This document shows, one piece after another, positions 9,579 to 22,184 of a stretch of DNA of 33,445 nt. Position 1 is the first letter of the stretch; the number at the start of each line of letters is the position of its first letter. The notes below the pieces were generated by a model, which searched no databases, was not told the origin of the DNA, and saw only the letters and a program-made list of their open reading frames with translations. Source of the DNA: an uncultured beta proteobacterium (GTDB taxonomy: Bacteria > Pseudomonadota > Gammaproteobacteria > Burkholderiales > Nitrosomonadaceae); assembly GCA_900696615.1 (NCBI GenBank), contig CAADGS010000086.1:1-33445 (forward strand), written 5' to 3'. Position numbers and translations under genes: made by a program.

Positions 9579-11108
9579 ATGAGAATAAACGAACCGGTCA
9601 CCCAAAGGGACATGGGTATGAACAATGATTGTGAGATTATCTCTACTACCAGTTTAAAAGGTATTCTTACATCGGCGAATGAAGATTTTATACGAATGAG
9701 TGGATTTACCTGGGAAGAGCTAGAGAATAAAAATCACAATATCATTCGTCACCCTGATGTACCACCCGAAGCTTATGCAATGCTATGGACCGCCTTGAAA
9801 GCAGGCAAACCTTGGATGGGGCTGGTAAAGAATCGAAATAAAAATGGTGATCATTACTGGGTAGATGCTTTTGCTAGTCCTCAGTATGAAGACGGTAAAA
9901 TCATCGGCTATCAATCGGTTCGCGTAAAGCCGGAAAAGGCATGGGTTGATCGCGCTGATGCACTGTATTCCAAAATTATGTCTAAAAAATCAGCTGACGA
10001 TAAACGGCGTTCAAAGCTTGATGAAGTAAAATTAACACGTTTCCCTATCAGCTTTACCTCAAAAATCATGCTCGCTATATCCAGTATATTTGCATTAATA
10101 TTTGGAGGGTTAGCGATAACAGAACAAGTTTCCTTACTTTTTGCCCTATCCAGCTTTATCGTCGGCAGCTTATCCAGTTCCGCTATCGTATATCATATGT
10201 TGGCAGGGCTACGTACACTGGCTGAGAAATCAGAAAGAATAGCGGACGATCCATTAGCTCGGTATGTATATACCGGAAGACATGATGAAATAGGCCAGTT
10301 GGAATATGTGCAGATATTTCAGAATTCAAAACTCCGGACAGCCATTGGGCGAGTTAAAGATTCATCCTCTGTGTTAGAACAAGCCGCCGACGATATTGCA
10401 ACCGGAAATATTGATCTCTCTAGCCGTACTGAAAATCAAGCTTCCAGTCTTGAAGAAACAGCGTCTAGCATGGAAGAAATCACCTCAACCGTTCAACAAA
10501 ATGCTGATAATGCAAGACAAGCCAACATACTTGTGATAGAAGCACGTAAACAAGCAGAAAAAAGCGGAGATGTTGTTTCCGGGACTATGCGCGCTATGAA
10601 TGAAATAAACGAGAGCAGTAAGAAAATTGCTGATATTACCAATGTAATCGATGAAATAGCTTTCCAAACTAATTTACTCGCACTAAATGCGGCAGTTGAA
10701 GCTGCACGGGCAGGAGAACAAGGACGCGGTTTTGCGGTGGTAGCCAATGAAGTCCGTAGTTTAGCGGGCCGAAGTGCTGAATCCGCAAAGCAAATCAAAG
10801 ATCTCATCAATGACAGTGTATCCAAAGTTGAAAGCGGCACTGAACTCGTCAGTCAATCAGCAGAATCTGTAAAGATGATTACTGAAAGTGTCAAAAAGAT
10901 AGCGGATATCGTCGGAGAAATTTCTCAATCCTCCCAAGAACAAGCAAATGGAATTGAGCAGATCAATCAAGCCATTATGCAAATCGATGAAGTTACCCAG
11001 CAAAATGGGCAATTGGTCGAAAAACTGACAACATCAAGTGGTGCAATGAGCCAAAAAGTTAAGATGCTCTCCGGATTGGCAGATCAATTTAAAGCAGAAG
11101 CAAGGTAA
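9579..11108 (+). CDS. Aer-like methyl-accepting chemotaxis protein with N-terminal PAS domain
   Basis: 509 aa; N-terminal PAS '[51 protein letters not shown]', two adjacent TM helices, HAMP-like region, and MCP signalling hairpin '[42 protein letters not shown]'. Confidence 0.96.
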   Translation: MRINEPVTQRDMGMNNDCEIISTTSLKGILTSANEDFIRMSGFTWEELENKNHNIIRHPDVPPEAYAMLWTALKAGKPWMGLVKNRNKNGDHYWVDAFASPQYEDGKIIGYQSVRVKPEKAWVDRADALYSKIMSKKSADDKRRSKLDEVKLTRFPISFTSKIMLAISSIFALIFGGLAITEQVSLLFALSSFIVGSLSSSAIVYHMLAGLRTLAEKSERIADDPLARYVYTGRHDEIGQLEYVQIFQNSKLRTAIGRVKDSSSVLEQAADDIATGNIDLSSRTENQASSLEETASSMEEITSTVQQNADNARQANILVIEARKQAEKSGDVVSGTMRAMNEINESSKKIADITNVIDEIAFQTNLLALNAAVEAARAGEQGRGFAVVANEVRSLAGRSAESAKQIKDLINDSVSKVESGTELVSQSAESVKMITESVKKIADIVGEISQSSQEQANGIEQINQAIMQIDEVTQQNGQLVEKLTTSSGAMSQKVKMLSGLADQFKAEAR

Positions 11109-11125
11109 TCATATTGATTGGAATG

Positions 11126-11158
11126 AGCCGGAATTAGGAAGCCTAGTTCCGGCTTTTT
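11126..11158 (+). terminator. Rho-independent terminator of the chemoreceptor gene
   Basis: AGCCGGAATTAGG-AAG-CCTAGTTCCGGCT (13-bp stem with one G-T wobble) followed by TTTT, 17 bp after the stop codon. Confidence 0.9.
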
Positions 11159-11348
11159 CATTTCATCAGCAGCACTAGTAGGTCTTACACCTAAATGCCC
11201 AATACCACTCATAAAGATCGGCTAGTAAATTTCAAATAGTAACGGCAACGGCGACATACTTTACACCTCATACAAATAATTATAGCCAAACCAAACTTTA
11301 GTCTGATTAATTTATGATTATTGATTGACGAATATTGACTGACTCATT

Positions 11349-11708
11349 ATGAGTGAAGATAAAGAAGCAATTGATTTTGATTTTGATCTTTGGATGCAAA
11401 TGGCAAAACAAGATCCGCATCAATTTGAACTGATGCGTCAACAAGTGATAAACGATTTAATAGCTCAAGCACCCTCGCATCTCAAGATGCGTATGGAAGG
11501 ATTGCAATGGCAAGTAGATCAAATTCGCAAGCAGGCGGATAATCCAATGATGGCATGCCTGCAGATCTCGCAAAAAATGTGGAAAAATGTGCTAGGAGAA
11601 AAAGGGTTGCTACATGCACTTCAACAACCTCAAACGTTTACTGATACCTCAAGAGAGGCGTCTTCCGGAAAAATTCTATCTTTTAATAGATACAAATCCG
11701 AAAAATAA
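11349..11708 (+). CDS. DUF3135 domain-containing protein (119 aa)
   Basis: 'FDFDLWMQMAKQDPHQFELMRQQVINDLIAQAPSHLKMRMEGLQWQVDQIRKQADNPMMACLQISQKMWKNV' resembles the small DUF3135 family (recognised from memory). Confidence 0.8.
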   Translation: MSEDKEAIDFDFDLWMQMAKQDPHQFELMRQQVINDLIAQAPSHLKMRMEGLQWQVDQIRKQADNPMMACLQISQKMWKNVLGEKGLLHALQQPQTFTDTSREASSGKILSFNRYKSEK

Positions 11709-11880
11709 CAAGACGAATCCTGACTCTCAACTACCCGGTAGCAGATTTCTAGCGTTTCATTTTATATTTGCTAACAATCATCAGATTACAAAGAGGAATT
11801 ATTCCTCACATAACATTAATCGTGTCACAAACGAAAAGTCCGATATATGCATATAAGATGCATAGTTATCTGCAAAACCA

Positions 11881-11902
11881 CCCTGCTGGTTAACCAACAG
11901 GG
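11881..11902 (-). terminator. Probable intrinsic terminator downstream of ftsZ
   Basis: CCCTGcTGGTTAACCAaCAGGG hairpin (5+3 bp arms around a TTAA loop, with a C/A mismatch) about 30 bp past the ftsZ stop. The minus-strand continuation is TGGTTTTGC, a short imperfect T-tract. Confidence 0.6.
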
Positions 11903-11932
11903 CAGCAAGCATTTATTTCTCAGTGAATCAGA

Positions 11933-13084
11933 CTAATCGGCTTGTCTTCTCAAGAAAGCCGGAATATCCATTGGATCAACGCCTGATTGACGCATTGCTG
12001 CCACTGTAGCATTGCTTCTTCTTCCTGTTCGCATGACTGCAGGCTCTTCCGCCGAATACATTGAATCACGATCATCCGTGCCTGTGCGACTGTGAATTAC
12101 CGTTAAAGGTGTATTTTGGCTTTGACTTGAAACACTGCCTAATCCGGTGGCAACTAAAGTAACTCGCAGATCTTCGGACATATTTTCATCGATTACAGTC
12201 CCAACAATAATCGTTGCATCTTCAGCAGTTAAATTTTTAATGGCATTCATGACTTCATGCACTTCTCTCATCTTCAATGATGAGCTTGCGGTAATATTAA
12301 CCAGTATACCGCGCGCACCAGACAGGGAAATATCCTCCAGTAATGGGCTGGACACTGCACGTTCCGCCGCAACACGAGCACGATCAACACCCGCCGCTAT
12401 AGCCGAACCCATCATTGCCATACCCATTTCTGACATCACAGTTTTAACGTCGGCAAAGTCAACGTTAACCAAACCCGGGCAATTGATAACTTCCGCAATA
12501 CCGGCAACCGCACCGTAAAGCACATCATTCGCAGCCTTAAACGCATCTAGCATGGAAATGTCATTACCTAATACCATCATTAACTTATCGTTAGGAATTA
12601 CGATTAACGAATCAACATGCTGCGACAATGCTTCCATCCCAGACTTAGCGGCAATCAGGCGTTTCCCTTCAAATGCAAAGGGCTTACTGACAACGGCCAC
12701 AGTCAGAATACCCAGCTCTTTTGCAACTTGCGCGACAATTGGCGCCGCACCGGTTCCTGTTCCACCGCCCATACCTGCAGTAATAAACAGCATATCTGCG
12801 CCCTGAATTAATTCCGCAATGCGGTCGCGATCTTCAAGTGCGGCCTCACGTCCGATTTCAGGATTTGCGCCGGCACCCAAGCCTTTGGTAATGCCTGTAC
12901 CCAATTGTAATATTGTTGGTGCTTTGTTTCCTTTCAATGCTTGTGCATCAGTGTTCATACTGATGAACTCAACGCCTTGCATGCCATTTTGGATCATATG
13001 ATCTACGGCATTGCTGCCGCAACCACCAACGCCGACAACTTTAATGACTGCTTCTTGAGTTTCGTTATTTATGATTTCGAACAT
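11933..13084 (-). CDS. ftsZ: Cell division protein FtsZ
   Basis: 383 aa; 'IKVVGVGGCGSNAVDHM', 'FITAGMGGGTGTGAAPIVA' tubulin signature, C-terminal conserved peptide 'DPMDIPAFLRRQAD'; strong RBS AAAGGAGA upstream. Confidence 0.99.
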   Translation of the reverse strand: MFEIINNETQEAVIKVVGVGGCGSNAVDHMIQNGMQGVEFISMNTDAQALKGNKAPTILQLGTGITKGLGAGANPEIGREAALEDRDRIAELIQGADMLFITAGMGGGTGTGAAPIVAQVAKELGILTVAVVSKPFAFEGKRLIAAKSGMEALSQHVDSLIVIPNDKLMMVLGNDISMLDAFKAANDVLYGAVAGIAEVINCPGLVNVDFADVKTVMSEMGMAMMGSAIAAGVDRARVAAERAVSSPLLEDISLSGARGILVNITASSSLKMREVHEVMNAIKNLTAEDATIIVGTVIDENMSEDLRVTLVATGLGSVSSQSQNTPLTVIHSRTGTDDRDSMYSAEEPAVMRTGRRSNATVAAMRQSGVDPMDIPAFLRRQAD

Positions 13085-13145
13085 AATGTCTCTCCTTTAG
13101 TACATTGAAATTAAAACTACTTAAACTGCTCACACAACCCTTGAT

Positions 13146-14384
13146 CTAAAAATTTCTCTGAAACCAACCCTTCATTCTTGAAAGAATTTGTTTAGCAGAA
13201 CCTCCTTGCAATTTTGAACCTTGTTGATGTTGCATCTGCTGAATACCGGCAAGAATTAGGCCAATACCCGTAGAATATCGTGGTGTGTGAATGACTTCCT
13301 TTAAATTGCCATGATAATTGGGTAGACCCAATCGCACTGGCATATGAAAAATTTCTTCGCCGAGCTCCACCATGCCACGCAATGAAGCTGAACCACCCGT
13401 AATGACTATTCCAGAAGAAAGTAATTCTTCGAAGCCACTGCGGCGTAGTTCGGCTTGTATCATGCAGTAAAGCTCTTCAACGCGTGGTTCTATCACTTCC
13501 GCCAGGGTTTGTCTGGATAGTTGACGTGATCCACGGTTACCGACATCTGGAACCTCGACCATTTCTTTGGTATCCGCCAGGCTTCTCAATGCGCAACCAT
13601 ATCGGCACTTGATGTCTTCTGCGCTTTTAGTTGGGGTACGCAATGCCATAGCGATGTCGTTCGTTACTTGATCGCCCGCGATGGGGATAACCGCGGTGTG
13701 ACGAATCGCGCCATTGGTAAATACCGCAATATCGGTCGTTCCACCGCCGATATCGACTAAACATACACCCAAATCCTTTTCATCCTCGGAAAGTACAGCC
13801 ATCGCGGACGCTAATGGCTGTAAAATCAAATCCCGCACTTCTAAGCCGCAGCGATGAACGCATTTCATGATATTTTGCGCTGCCGAAACTGCACCCGTCA
13901 CAATGTGCACTTTAACTTCCAGCCGAATACCGCTCATTCCTACCGGTTCGCGTACATCTTCCTGACCATCGATGATGAACTCCTGGTTTAAAATGTGCAG
14001 AATTTGTTGGTCTGCCGGAATGTTTACCGCTTTGGCTGCTTCCATCACGCGCTCGACATCTTTCTCCGTCACTTCCTTATCTTTGATAGGGACCATACCA
14101 TCCGAATTAAAACCTTTAATATGGCTACCGGCTATTCCTGTATAAACCTCATGAATTTTACAATCCGCCATTAACTCTGCTTCTTCCAGTGCGCGTTGAA
14201 TGGCATTCACTGTCGTTTCGATATTGGCAACCACGCCTTTTTTCAGACCACGCGACGGATGGCTGCCTAAACCAATAACCTCAAACCCACCCTCCGGAAG
14301 CACGTCAGCAACGATCGCAACAATCTTCGAGGTGCCAATATCGAGGCCAACAATCAGGTTCCTGTTTTCTCTGGTTTTATTCAT
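13146..14384 (-). CDS. ftsA: Cell division protein FtsA
   Basis: 412 aa; 'LIVGLDIGTSKIVAIVADV', 'GVCLVDIGGGTTDIAVFTNGAIRHTAVIPIAGDQVTNDIAMALRTP', 'GIVITGGSASLRGMVEL', C-terminal amphipathic 'MKGWFQRNF'. Confidence 0.98.
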   Translation of the reverse strand: MNKTRENRNLIVGLDIGTSKIVAIVADVLPEGGFEVIGLGSHPSRGLKKGVVANIETTVNAIQRALEEAELMADCKIHEVYTGIAGSHIKGFNSDGMVPIKDKEVTEKDVERVMEAAKAVNIPADQQILHILNQEFIIDGQEDVREPVGMSGIRLEVKVHIVTGAVSAAQNIMKCVHRCGLEVRDLILQPLASAMAVLSEDEKDLGVCLVDIGGGTTDIAVFTNGAIRHTAVIPIAGDQVTNDIAMALRTPTKSAEDIKCRYGCALRSLADTKEMVEVPDVGNRGSRQLSRQTLAEVIEPRVEELYCMIQAELRRSGFEELLSSGIVITGGSASLRGMVELGEEIFHMPVRLGLPNYHGNLKEVIHTPRYSTGIGLILAGIQQMQHQQGSKLQGGSAKQILSRMKGWFQRNF

Positions 14385-14406
14385 CTTTGGTCATCTCTCC
14401 CTGATC

Positions 14407-15183
14407 TCACGTTTCTATCTTTGAATCGGATTTACGTTGTATCTGCTGTATTTCATTATCCGTACGGATAGCAAAACCATTGGGATAGCGCAAATCGACA
14501 TACGCTAGCGATCCTTCCTGCTCAAACCGGGCAATGCTATGGTGATACACTGAAACATAGCGAATTAGCCTTTCTTCGATTTCATCGCGTCCCAATTCCA
14601 AAATGGTGCCACTATGCAATTTGATCCGCCATGCATAACGCGGCGTCAAATTTATCTCCGCAATGGATTGCCGTAATGGGTTGAGTATTTGACTAAATTT
14701 CCTATATTGTTGCGCTACTTCCTTGGCACTGGCTTCTTTAGGCCCGATAAAAATAGGTAGATCGCGTTCAAGCGTGACCCGAAATACTTCGCCATGCGTA
14801 TTGACCAGCGCACGACTCCCCCAATACGCTAATGGCTGATGTTCTTCAATAGCTACATTCAATCCGTCAGGCCACTCCCTGGTTATTCGTACGTCACGTA
14901 CCCATGACAATTTCAAAAAAGCTTCGCGTAAAACAACAAGATCTACTGAAATAAAATTGCCTTTCATTTCATCTCTTGCGATTTGCGCAATTTGATGGCG
15001 AGTAATATTCAATAAATTTTCAGTATCGCTTTTTGCTTGGCCTGCAACACGAATGTTAATTTCATTAATGGGAAAAAACGGCGGCTTGATAAGTCGCAAA
15101 CTAATCGCATACACGACCCCTATTGTTACTAAAGTAAACAATACCCTGGATAACATATTAAGCGCTTGATGATTATTCCACAT
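14407..15183 (-). CDS. ftsQ: Cell division protein FtsQ
   Basis: 258 aa; N-terminal TM, POTRA-like 'INEINIRV', '[31 protein letters not shown]', 'VNTHGEVF'; position between ddl and ftsA. Confidence 0.95.
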   Translation of the reverse strand: MWNNHQALNMLSRVLFTLVTIGVVYAISLRLIKPPFFPINEINIRVAGQAKSDTENLLNITRHQIAQIARDEMKGNFISVDLVVLREAFLKLSWVRDVRITREWPDGLNVAIEEHQPLAYWGSRALVNTHGEVFRVTLERDLPIFIGPKEASAKEVAQQYRKFSQILNPLRQSIAEINLTPRYAWRIKLHSGTILELGRDEIEERLIRYVSVYHHSIARFEQEGSLAYVDLRYPNGFAIRTDNEIQQIQRKSDSKIET

Positions 15184-16090
15184 GAGACAACGCCAATATT
15201 TTTATTACCAAATCTTCAAACGAAATTCCTGCCGCTTTTGCTGCCATCGGCACCAAACTGTGGCTTGTCATGCCTGGTGAAGTATTAGCTTCAAGAAAAT
15301 AAAACCTCCCTTGCGGATCGAGTATCAAATCGATTCGCCCCCAGCCTTCACATCCCAATACTTTATAAGCCTGCAATGCCTGATTCTTAATCGCCAGCTC
15401 CAACTCATCGGCAAGGCCGCTAGGGCAAAAATAATGGGTATCATTGGACAGATATTTTGCTTCATAGTCGTAGAGTTCACCTGCAACCTCGATTCTCACG
15501 ATTGGCAAGGGTGTGTTCCCCAAAATCGCAACTGTCAGTTCGCTACCGGAAATAAACTCTTCGGCAAGCACCAATACATCATACTGCGCGGCCAAGTGAT
15601 AGGCTCGCACTAGATCTTGGCAGTGATACACCTTGCTCAAACCGATGGTGGATCCTTCGCTCGCAGGTTTGACAATAAGCGGAAAACCAAGCGTTTCAGC
15701 GATTTCTTCAAAATTACTATCCGCCTGCAATAAAGCATAACGGGGAGATTGAATGCCAACCGCTTGCCAAATCAGTTTGGTGCGCCATTTATCCATAGCC
15801 AATGCGCTAGCCATTACACCACTGCCGGTATAGGGCAATCCGAGCCATTCAAGCGCGCCCTGAACCGTACCATCCTCTCCAAAGCGTCCATGCAGTGCGA
15901 TAAAAACCCTATCAAAGCCTTGTTGCAAAAGTGCTTCAAGCGCTTGATCCGCCGGATCAAATGGATACGCATCGACACCGTTACTGCGCAGCGCGTCCAA
16001 AACTGCCTGTCCGCTTTGCAAAGATATTTCTCGTTCGGCAGATCGGCCGCCCATCAGCACCGCAACTTTGCCAAAATTGGGCGCAATCAT
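15173..16090 (-). CDS. ddl: D-alanine--D-alanine ligase
   Basis: 305 aa; '[21 protein letters not shown]', '[35 protein letters not shown]', '[24 protein letters not shown]'. Confidence 0.98.
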   Translation of the reverse strand: MIAPNFGKVAVLMGGRSAEREISLQSGQAVLDALRSNGVDAYPFDPADQALEALLQQGFDRVFIALHGRFGEDGTVQGALEWLGLPYTGSGVMASALAMDKWRTKLIWQAVGIQSPRYALLQADSNFEEIAETLGFPLIVKPASEGSTIGLSKVYHCQDLVRAYHLAAQYDVLVLAEEFISGSELTVAILGNTPLPIVRIEVAGELYDYEAKYLSNDTHYFCPSGLADELELAIKNQALQAYKVLGCEGWGRIDLILDPQGRFYFLEANTSPGMTSHSLVPMAAKAAGISFEDLVIKILALSHVE

Positions 16091-17112
16091 TATGACGGCC
16101 TCCCGGCATCACCGATTACTCTAACTTCCTGGATCAATTCAATACCCGTTATTTGTTTCACCTTGTTTTGCACCAACATTATCAATGCTTCAATATCCGT
16201 CGCAGTGGCATTACCGGTGTTAACGATAAAATTGGCATGTTTACCTGAAACCATCGCACCACCTATGCTTAGACCCTTCAAGCCACAAGTTTCAATCAAG
16301 CGCGCCGCATAATCTCCGGGTGGATTGCGAAATACCGAGCCTGCATTTGGCTGGTTAAGCGGTTGGCTAGCAATACGCTGAGCCAATAAGTGCTTGATTT
16401 TTTCGCGCGACTCGGTTTGATCGCCGCATGGCAATCTAAAGTATCCGCCTGCAAACCATTCTGTTTCCTTTGCAGTAACCGTACGCGATTGCCGCAGTTT
16501 TATGCTGCGATAACCGACATCGTAATCATCCGGCTGACGGATAAATACCTTGCCATCGCGATCGATAATTTGCACACGCTCAACGACTTGCCACGTTTCA
16601 GCACCAAAACATCCGGCATTCATAGCCAATGCTCCGCCCACCGTACCTGGAATACCTGCCAGAAACTCTGCATCAGCGAGCCGATGCTTAGCCGCAAATC
16701 GCGCAATTTTTGCGCAAGCTATACCTGCCCCGGCATAAATCAAGCCATTTGAACCATTGTGTTCAATCAACTGCAGTTCCTCGAGCCGAGTATGAACCGC
16801 CACCACGGTACCACGCAATCCTCCATCGCGAACCAGCAAATTGCTTCCCAGACCGATCACATAAACTGGCTGATCGCTTGGAAGATCGCGCAGAAAAACT
16901 GCAAGATCGCGTAAATCAGCGGGGATATAATAACGCTCGGCACACCCCCCCGCCCGCCATGAAGTATGCTTGCTCATCGGCTCGTTTAGGCGCATTTCCC
17001 CGTTTATCCCAAGTTTGTTCATGTTGATCATTTTCGCTTCACCGGATGCTGGCATGCCAATCCCCGTATCACGCAACAAGCTGCCCATATCCCATCGATT
17101 TTCAATATTCAT
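16090..17112 (-). CDS. murB: UDP-N-acetylmuramate dehydrogenase MurB
   Basis: 340 aa; '[14 protein letters not shown]', '[17 protein letters not shown]', '[21 protein letters not shown]', 'NAGSVFRNP'. The exact start is uncertain, as the first ~40 aa look dispensable. Confidence 0.97.
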   Translation of the reverse strand: MNIENRWDMGSLLRDTGIGMPASGEAKMINMNKLGINGEMRLNEPMSKHTSWRAGGCAERYYIPADLRDLAVFLRDLPSDQPVYVIGLGSNLLVRDGGLRGTVVAVHTRLEELQLIEHNGSNGLIYAGAGIACAKIARFAAKHRLADAEFLAGIPGTVGGALAMNAGCFGAETWQVVERVQIIDRDGKVFIRQPDDYDVGYRSIKLRQSRTVTAKETEWFAGGYFRLPCGDQTESREKIKHLLAQRIASQPLNQPNAGSVFRNPPGDYAARLIETCGLKGLSIGGAMVSGKHANFIVNTGNATATDIEALIMLVQNKVKQITGIELIQEVRVIGDAGRPS

Positions 17113-18529
17113 TGCTATTTACAACAATCAATTTGTTTCGCATCTGTGCAATGTGCGGCGCCACTTTGGCTATAGAACCTGCACCCAGCACCAGAACCAC
17201 ATCATCGCCCTGCACGACATCCATTATCGCAACCGACAAATCATCGACGTTTTCAACATAAATGGGCTCTACTTTTCCCTGTATTCGAATCGATCGTGCT
17301 AGCGACTTGCTGTCTGCGGCAACAATTGGTTCTTCGCCCGCCGCATACACTTCCGTTAATAATAGTCCATCCGCTTGGGATAATACTTTTATGAAATCTT
17401 CAAATAAATCTCGAGTTCGTGTATAGCGATGGGGTTGAAATGCCACCAATAAACGGCGACCTGGAAAAGCACCGCGGGCAGCTTTGATCGTCGCGTCAAT
17501 TTCAGCGGGATGGTGCCCATAATCATCGATTAGAACAAAACTCTTCTGCGTAGATAACTTGATTTCTCCATATTGCTGAAAGCGCCTTTCCACGCCTTTG
17601 AATTCAGATAGCGCTTTAATAATCGCTGCATCCGGCACGCCAATTTCATTGGCGACGGCAATAGCCGCCAGTGCATTCTGTATATTATGTAATCCAGGTA
17701 AGTTTAATGTGATGCCCAGTCTGCGCGCGGAACCATTCACGCCCACTATAGCGGTAAATCTCATCTGGCTGCTATTTTGTTCGATGTCGATGGCGCGGAC
17801 TTGCGCATTCTCAGACAATCCATAAGTTGTAATAGGTTTGGTAATAGCGGGCATCACATCGCGTACGTTGGGATCGTCCATGCACAATACCGCCATGCCA
17901 TAAAAAGGCAGGTGCTGCACAAACTCTACAAATGTTTGCTTCAAGCGATTAAAATCGTAGCCATAAGTCGTCATATGGTCGGCGTCAATATTAGTCACAA
18001 CCGTCAATACCGGTTGTAAATATAAAAACGAAGCATCCGACTCGTCCGCTTCGACCACAATGAATTCGCCGCTTCCCAATTTGGCATGGCAGCCCGCTGC
18101 TTCGAGCTTCCCGCCGATAACAAATGTTGGATCCATGTCAGCCGCCGCAAGTATGCTGGCAATAAGACTGGTGGTGGTGGTTTTTCCATGCGCGCCCGCT
18201 ATCGCGATACCCCGCCGTAATCTAAGCAGTTCGGCCAGCATCAGAGCACGGGGTACAACGGGAATATTTTTGTTTTTGGCTGCGATAACTTCAGGATTAT
18301 TCGGTTTGACTGCAGTGGAAGTGACCACGACATCAGCGCCCGCTATGTTCTGATTATCATGACCCTCGTATACCTTTACACCTAGCTTGCTTAAGCGCTT
18401 CGTTACCTGACTAGCCACTAAATCGGAACCTGTCACCTGATAACCCAAATTCACAAAAACTTCAGCGATACCACTCATGCCTGAACCACCGATGCCGACA
18501 AAATGAATGTGTTTCACTTTATGTTTCAT
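17102..18529 (-). CDS. murC: UDP-N-acetylmuramate--L-alanine ligase MurC
   Basis: 475 aa; '[30 protein letters not shown]', '[18 protein letters not shown]', '[18 protein letters not shown]'. Confidence 0.98.
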   Translation of the reverse strand: MKHKVKHIHFVGIGGSGMSGIAEVFVNLGYQVTGSDLVASQVTKRLSKLGVKVYEGHDNQNIAGADVVVTSTAVKPNNPEVIAAKNKNIPVVPRALMLAELLRLRRGIAIAGAHGKTTTTSLIASILAAADMDPTFVIGGKLEAAGCHAKLGSGEFIVVEADESDASFLYLQPVLTVVTNIDADHMTTYGYDFNRLKQTFVEFVQHLPFYGMAVLCMDDPNVRDVMPAITKPITTYGLSENAQVRAIDIEQNSSQMRFTAIVGVNGSARRLGITLNLPGLHNIQNALAAIAVANEIGVPDAAIIKALSEFKGVERRFQQYGEIKLSTQKSFVLIDDYGHHPAEIDATIKAARGAFPGRRLLVAFQPHRYTRTRDLFEDFIKVLSQADGLLLTEVYAAGEEPIVAADSKSLARSIRIQGKVEPIYVENVDDLSVAIMDVVQGDDVVLVLGAGSIAKVAPHIAQMRNKLIVVNSNEY

Positions 18530-19611
18530 GTCATCCCCTTACTAAGTTCAACGCATGCTTCGGCCACTACTTTGGTAGCTTCCGGCTTTGCCAATTTACG
18601 CGCGGCTATAGCCATAGCGAGTAATTTCTCCCGTGTCAGATCCATCAACAATTGCGCCAGCTTTTGTGCAGTTAATTCATTTTGCGGCATTAATATCGCC
18701 GCTTCATGATTAGAGAGAAACCCGGCATTACTGGTTTGATGATCATCAACCGCATAAGGGTAGGGGACCAATATGCTGGCGACGCCGGCAGCGGTTAATT
18801 CCGTGATTGTTAGTGCGCCAGCCCGGCACAGCACCAAATCACAGACTGCGTAACGCTTAGCCATATCATCGATAAAAGCAAGCAGCTCTCCTTCCAATTG
18901 TAAATCCGCATAGTTTTTTTCAACGGTTTCCAAATGCGCAGTACCCGCCTGATGAACCACAAACGGACGAATATTCTCAGGTATCAATTTAAGTGCTTGC
19001 GGAACCAAGGAATTTAAAATCTGCGCGCCCAGACTGCCGCCAACTACAAGAAGCTTCAGTTTTCCTTGCCGTCCCAAAAAACGTTTTTCCGGTACTTCCA
19101 ACTGTGCAATCTCAGCGCGCACAGGATTACCTGAAAATACCGCTTTCCCTCTGTCGGTAAAAATAGCATCAGGAAAACCCAACATAACTTTGTCTGCCAG
19201 CTTGGCCAGAATCTTATTCGTTAGTCCTGGTATAGAATTCTGTTCATGGATAACCAATGGCTTATTTAATAGCGATGCCATCATGCCCCCGGGGAAAGCC
19301 GGATATCCACCCATCCCCAACACGACATCGGGATTGACGCGACGCAAGATACGAATACTTTGCATAAATGCTGTGATCATGCGCAACGGCAACATAAACC
19401 ATGCAAACATACGCTTGCCCCGTAATCCGGAAAAATTGATAACCTCTGTTTCATAACCGTGTTGTGGCACCAGTTTCAATTCCATACCTGTTTGCGTTCC
19501 CAGCCACACGATGTGCCAACCCAGACCCTTGAGATAATCAGCTACTGCCAACGCTGGAAATACATGTCCGCCGGTACCGCCAGCCATGATTAAGATAGTG
19601 CGGGGCTTCAT
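18526..19611 (-). CDS. murG: UDP-N-acetylglucosamine--N-acetylmuramyl-(pentapeptide) pyrophosphoryl-undecaprenol GlcNAc transferase MurG
   Basis: '[24 protein letters not shown]', '[26 protein letters not shown]'. The supplied ORF begins at 19647, but the internal ATG at 19609-19611 (MKPRTILIM) gives the classic ATGA overlap with the ftsW stop (19608-19610) and is the likelier start. Confidence 0.95.
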   Translation of the reverse strand: MKPRTILIMAGGTGGHVFPALAVADYLKGLGWHIVWLGTQTGMELKLVPQHGYETEVINFSGLRGKRMFAWFMLPLRMITAFMQSIRILRRVNPDVVLGMGGYPAFPGGMMASLLNKPLVIHEQNSIPGLTNKILAKLADKVMLGFPDAIFTDRGKAVFSGNPVRAEIAQLEVPEKRFLGRQGKLKLLVVGGSLGAQILNSLVPQALKLIPENIRPFVVHQAGTAHLETVEKNYADLQLEGELLAFIDDMAKRYAVCDLVLCRAGALTITELTAAGVASILVPYPYAVDDHQTSNAGFLSNHEAAILMPQNELTAQKLAQLLMDLTREKLLAMAIAARKLAKPEATKVVAEACVELSKGMT

Positions 19612-20768
19612 ACCGCCACTCCCCGCAACCGTTGCCTGTTTTCCCAATCTATGCGTAACAATACGGCCAGGGCAATACAGTTCGCCGTAATACTGCTACC
19701 GCCAAAGCTCAAAAGCGGCAACGTCAAACCTTTAGTGGGCAAAACCCCCATATTGACACCCATATTGATCAATGCTTGCAAGCCAATCCAAATTCCAATT
19801 CCTTGCGCAACCAAAGCGGAAAATGGCGATTCCAATTTCGCGGCCAGCCGCCCGATGACAAAGGCGCGCATGATCAAACCGATGAATAAAATTATTACTG
19901 TGCTAACACCGACAAACCCCAATTCTTCGGCTAAAACCGAAAGCAAAAAATCTGTATGCGCTTCCGGTAAATAAAACAATTTTTCAACACTTCCCCCGAG
20001 CCCGACACCCAGCCATTCACCGCGTCCGAATGCGATCAAAGCATGGCTCAATTGATAGCCATTGCCATAGGGATCGGCCCAGGGATCCATAAATGCCACC
20101 ACCCGGCCCAGCCGGTAAGGCGAGGTGAGAATCAGTCCGTACAAACCAACTGCCAGAATACCAATCAACCCGATAAATATTTTTAAACTGACGCCACCCA
20201 GAAACAAAATAGACATTGCTAACATCGTCACTACAAAAAAAGCGCCAAAGTCCGGTTCCAGCAGTAACAAAAAGCCCACCAAGGCCATCACGGTGGTGAT
20301 GGGAAGAAATCCCTTTAGCAAGCACCCCAGGTCTTCCGCTTTGCGGTTAACATAATCGGCGGCGTACAATACCATCGCAAACTTCATGAATTCAGATGGT
20401 TGAAGATTGACTACGTATAATGAAATCCATCGTTGACTGCCATTAACTTCGTGGCCAATTCCGGGAATCAACACCAGCACTAGCAAAAGCGCATTAGCCA
20501 TAAATAAATAACCCGCGTATTTCTGCCAGGCTTGCATTGGGATTTGAAAAACGATTAATCCTAGTGTGAGACCTATGACCAAAAAACTGCCGTGCCTGAG
20601 TAAATAATAATTGGCGCGATCAGCACCGAACTGCGCTTCAGCTATCGCGATCGAAGCGGAATAAATCATGATTAATCCAATACTCAGCAGCAGTATTGCC
20701 GACCATACCAACGCTTGATCAAAGTCAGCAAGAACTCTGGTTCTTAGGTTGCCTGCCTGATAATTCAT
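19608..20768 (-). CDS. ftsW: Peptidoglycan glycosyltransferase FtsW (SEDS family)
   Basis: 386 aa; multiple TM segments, '[11 protein letters not shown]', '[18 protein letters not shown]', '[10 protein letters not shown]', '[13 protein letters not shown]'. Confidence 0.97.
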   Translation of the reverse strand: MNYQAGNLRTRVLADFDQALVWSAILLLSIGLIMIYSASIAIAEAQFGADRANYYLLRHGSFLVIGLTLGLIVFQIPMQAWQKYAGYLFMANALLLVLVLIPGIGHEVNGSQRWISLYVVNLQPSEFMKFAMVLYAADYVNRKAEDLGCLLKGFLPITTVMALVGFLLLLEPDFGAFFVVTMLAMSILFLGGVSLKIFIGLIGILAVGLYGLILTSPYRLGRVVAFMDPWADPYGNGYQLSHALIAFGRGEWLGVGLGGSVEKLFYLPEAHTDFLLSVLAEELGFVGVSTVIILFIGLIMRAFVIGRLAAKLESPFSALVAQGIGIWIGLQALINMGVNMGVLPTKGLTLPLLSFGGSSITANCIALAVLLRIDWENRQRLRGVAV

Positions 20769-20771
20769 TGA

Positions 20772-22184
20772 TTAATGCCTTTTATGTCCAAAACTGAAAA
20801 ACTTGTTCTCAATATCTTTAACTGCTGCAACAAATACTTCCGCGCGATGAATATAATTCCTGAACATATCGAAACTGGCACAAGCCGGCGATAGCAGCAC
20901 CGCATCGCCACCTTGCGCCAATAAAAAGCTTTTTTGCATCGCTTCTTCCATCGTAACTGCAAAATGCACCGGCACACCGCATTCTTTTAGTTCATTTGCA
21001 ATGATTCCGGCATCGCGGCCAATCAGAACCACAGCTCGGGCATTATCGGCAACAGCTTGCCTCAGATAGGAAAAATTTTGTCCTTTGCCATCACCGCCCG
21101 CAATCAGTACCGCTCTCTGTTGCATGCCATTAAGCGCCGCAACGGTAGCGCCTACATTCGTGCTTTTGGAGTCATCATAGAAAGTAACGCCATTAAACGC
21201 AGCAACCTTTTCCATTCGGTGCGGTAGTCCCCGGAATTCCCGCAAAGCCGTCAACAATGGATCGGCAGGTATGTTTAATGCCCTGCATAGAGCCAATGCT
21301 GCCAGTGCATTGGCGGCATTATGCAATCCATTTACAATCAGCTCAGAAGTCTTTATTAACCGTTCATTACCTTCCGCCAGCCACAGCTCATCACCATCCT
21401 GAATGAGACCGAAATCCGCCTGTGTCGGTGGCTCGTCGATACCAAAAGTGATTTGTTTCCTATTTGCCAACGCCATGGCGCAAACCACTCGATCAGTACG
21501 ATTGAGCACTTGGATGCCTGTGTTATCTTCATGCAGAAAAATCCTTGCCTTTGCAGCATCGTAATCTTGCATATTACGATAACGATCCAAGTGATCCTCA
21601 CTCACATTCAGCACAGCAGCCACATCAGCATTTAAATTATGCGTTGTTTCCAATTGAAAACTGGAAGTTTCAAGTACCCAAGCTTGCGGCCAATTACCCG
21701 TGTCGATACGCTGCATTAATGAAGTAAGAACGGCGGGGCCGATATTACCCGCAACTTCAACATTCCAGCCTGCTTTTTTCAACATTGCACCCACCATTGC
21801 GGTCACAGTGGTTTTTCCATTCGATCCCGTAATTGCCAAAATTTTAGGTTTAGGCAAATTGCTCTGTTTCAGCGCCCAAGAAAAAAGCACCATATCGCCT
21901 ATAACCGGAATACCGCGTCGCATTGCCTCTTGCACGCAAGGATCTGCCACAGAAACGCCCGGGCTAATTGCTATCATATCTATGCCATCAAATATTTGCG
22001 GTTCAAACTTGCCCTTGTAAATCTGAATCTGAGGAAAAGCATTTTCTATTTCTTTCCAATTGGGCGGTTCAGTACGACTATCCGCAACGCTGACTCGCGT
22101 ACCTTGGCGAACTAGCCATTTCACCATGGACAGCCCCGTTTCACCCATACCTAGTACAAGTACTATTTTATCTTGTAAATTCAT
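20772..22184 (-). CDS. murD: UDP-N-acetylmuramoyl-L-alanine--D-glutamate ligase MurD
   Basis: '[22 protein letters not shown]', '[18 protein letters not shown]', '[16 protein letters not shown]', '[18 protein letters not shown]'. The supplied ORF begins at 22268 inside mraY; the ATG at 22182-22184 ([10 protein letters not shown]) overlaps the mraY stop as ATGA and is preferred. Confidence 0.95.
   Translation of the reverse strand: MNLQDKIVLVLGMGETGLSMVKWLVRQGTRVSVADSRTEPPNWKEIENAFPQIQIYKGKFEPQIFDGIDMIAISPGVSVADPCVQEAMRRGIPVIGDMVLFSWALKQSNLPKPKILAITGSNGKTTVTAMVGAMLKKAGWNVEVAGNIGPAVLTSLMQRIDTGNWPQAWVLETSSFQLETTHNLNADVAAVLNVSEDHLDRYRNMQDYDAAKARIFLHEDNTGIQVLNRTDRVVCAMALANRKQITFGIDEPPTQADFGLIQDGDELWLAEGNERLIKTSELIVNGLHNAANALAALALCRALNIPADPLLTALREFRGLPHRMEKVAAFNGVTFYDDSKSTNVGATVAALNGMQQRAVLIAGGDGKGQNFSYLRQAVADNARAVVLIGRDAGIIANELKECGVPVHFAVTMEEAMQKSFLLAQGGDAVLLSPACASFDMFRNYIHRAEVFVAAVKDIENKFFSFGHKRH

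Noticed and set aside
15749-16312. 187-aa plus-strand ORF antisense to ddl/murB
   Set aside because: Fully overlaps strongly supported ddl and murB coding sequence on the other strand; low-complexity, Cys/His/Ile-rich translation with no recognisable motifs. Shadow ORF.
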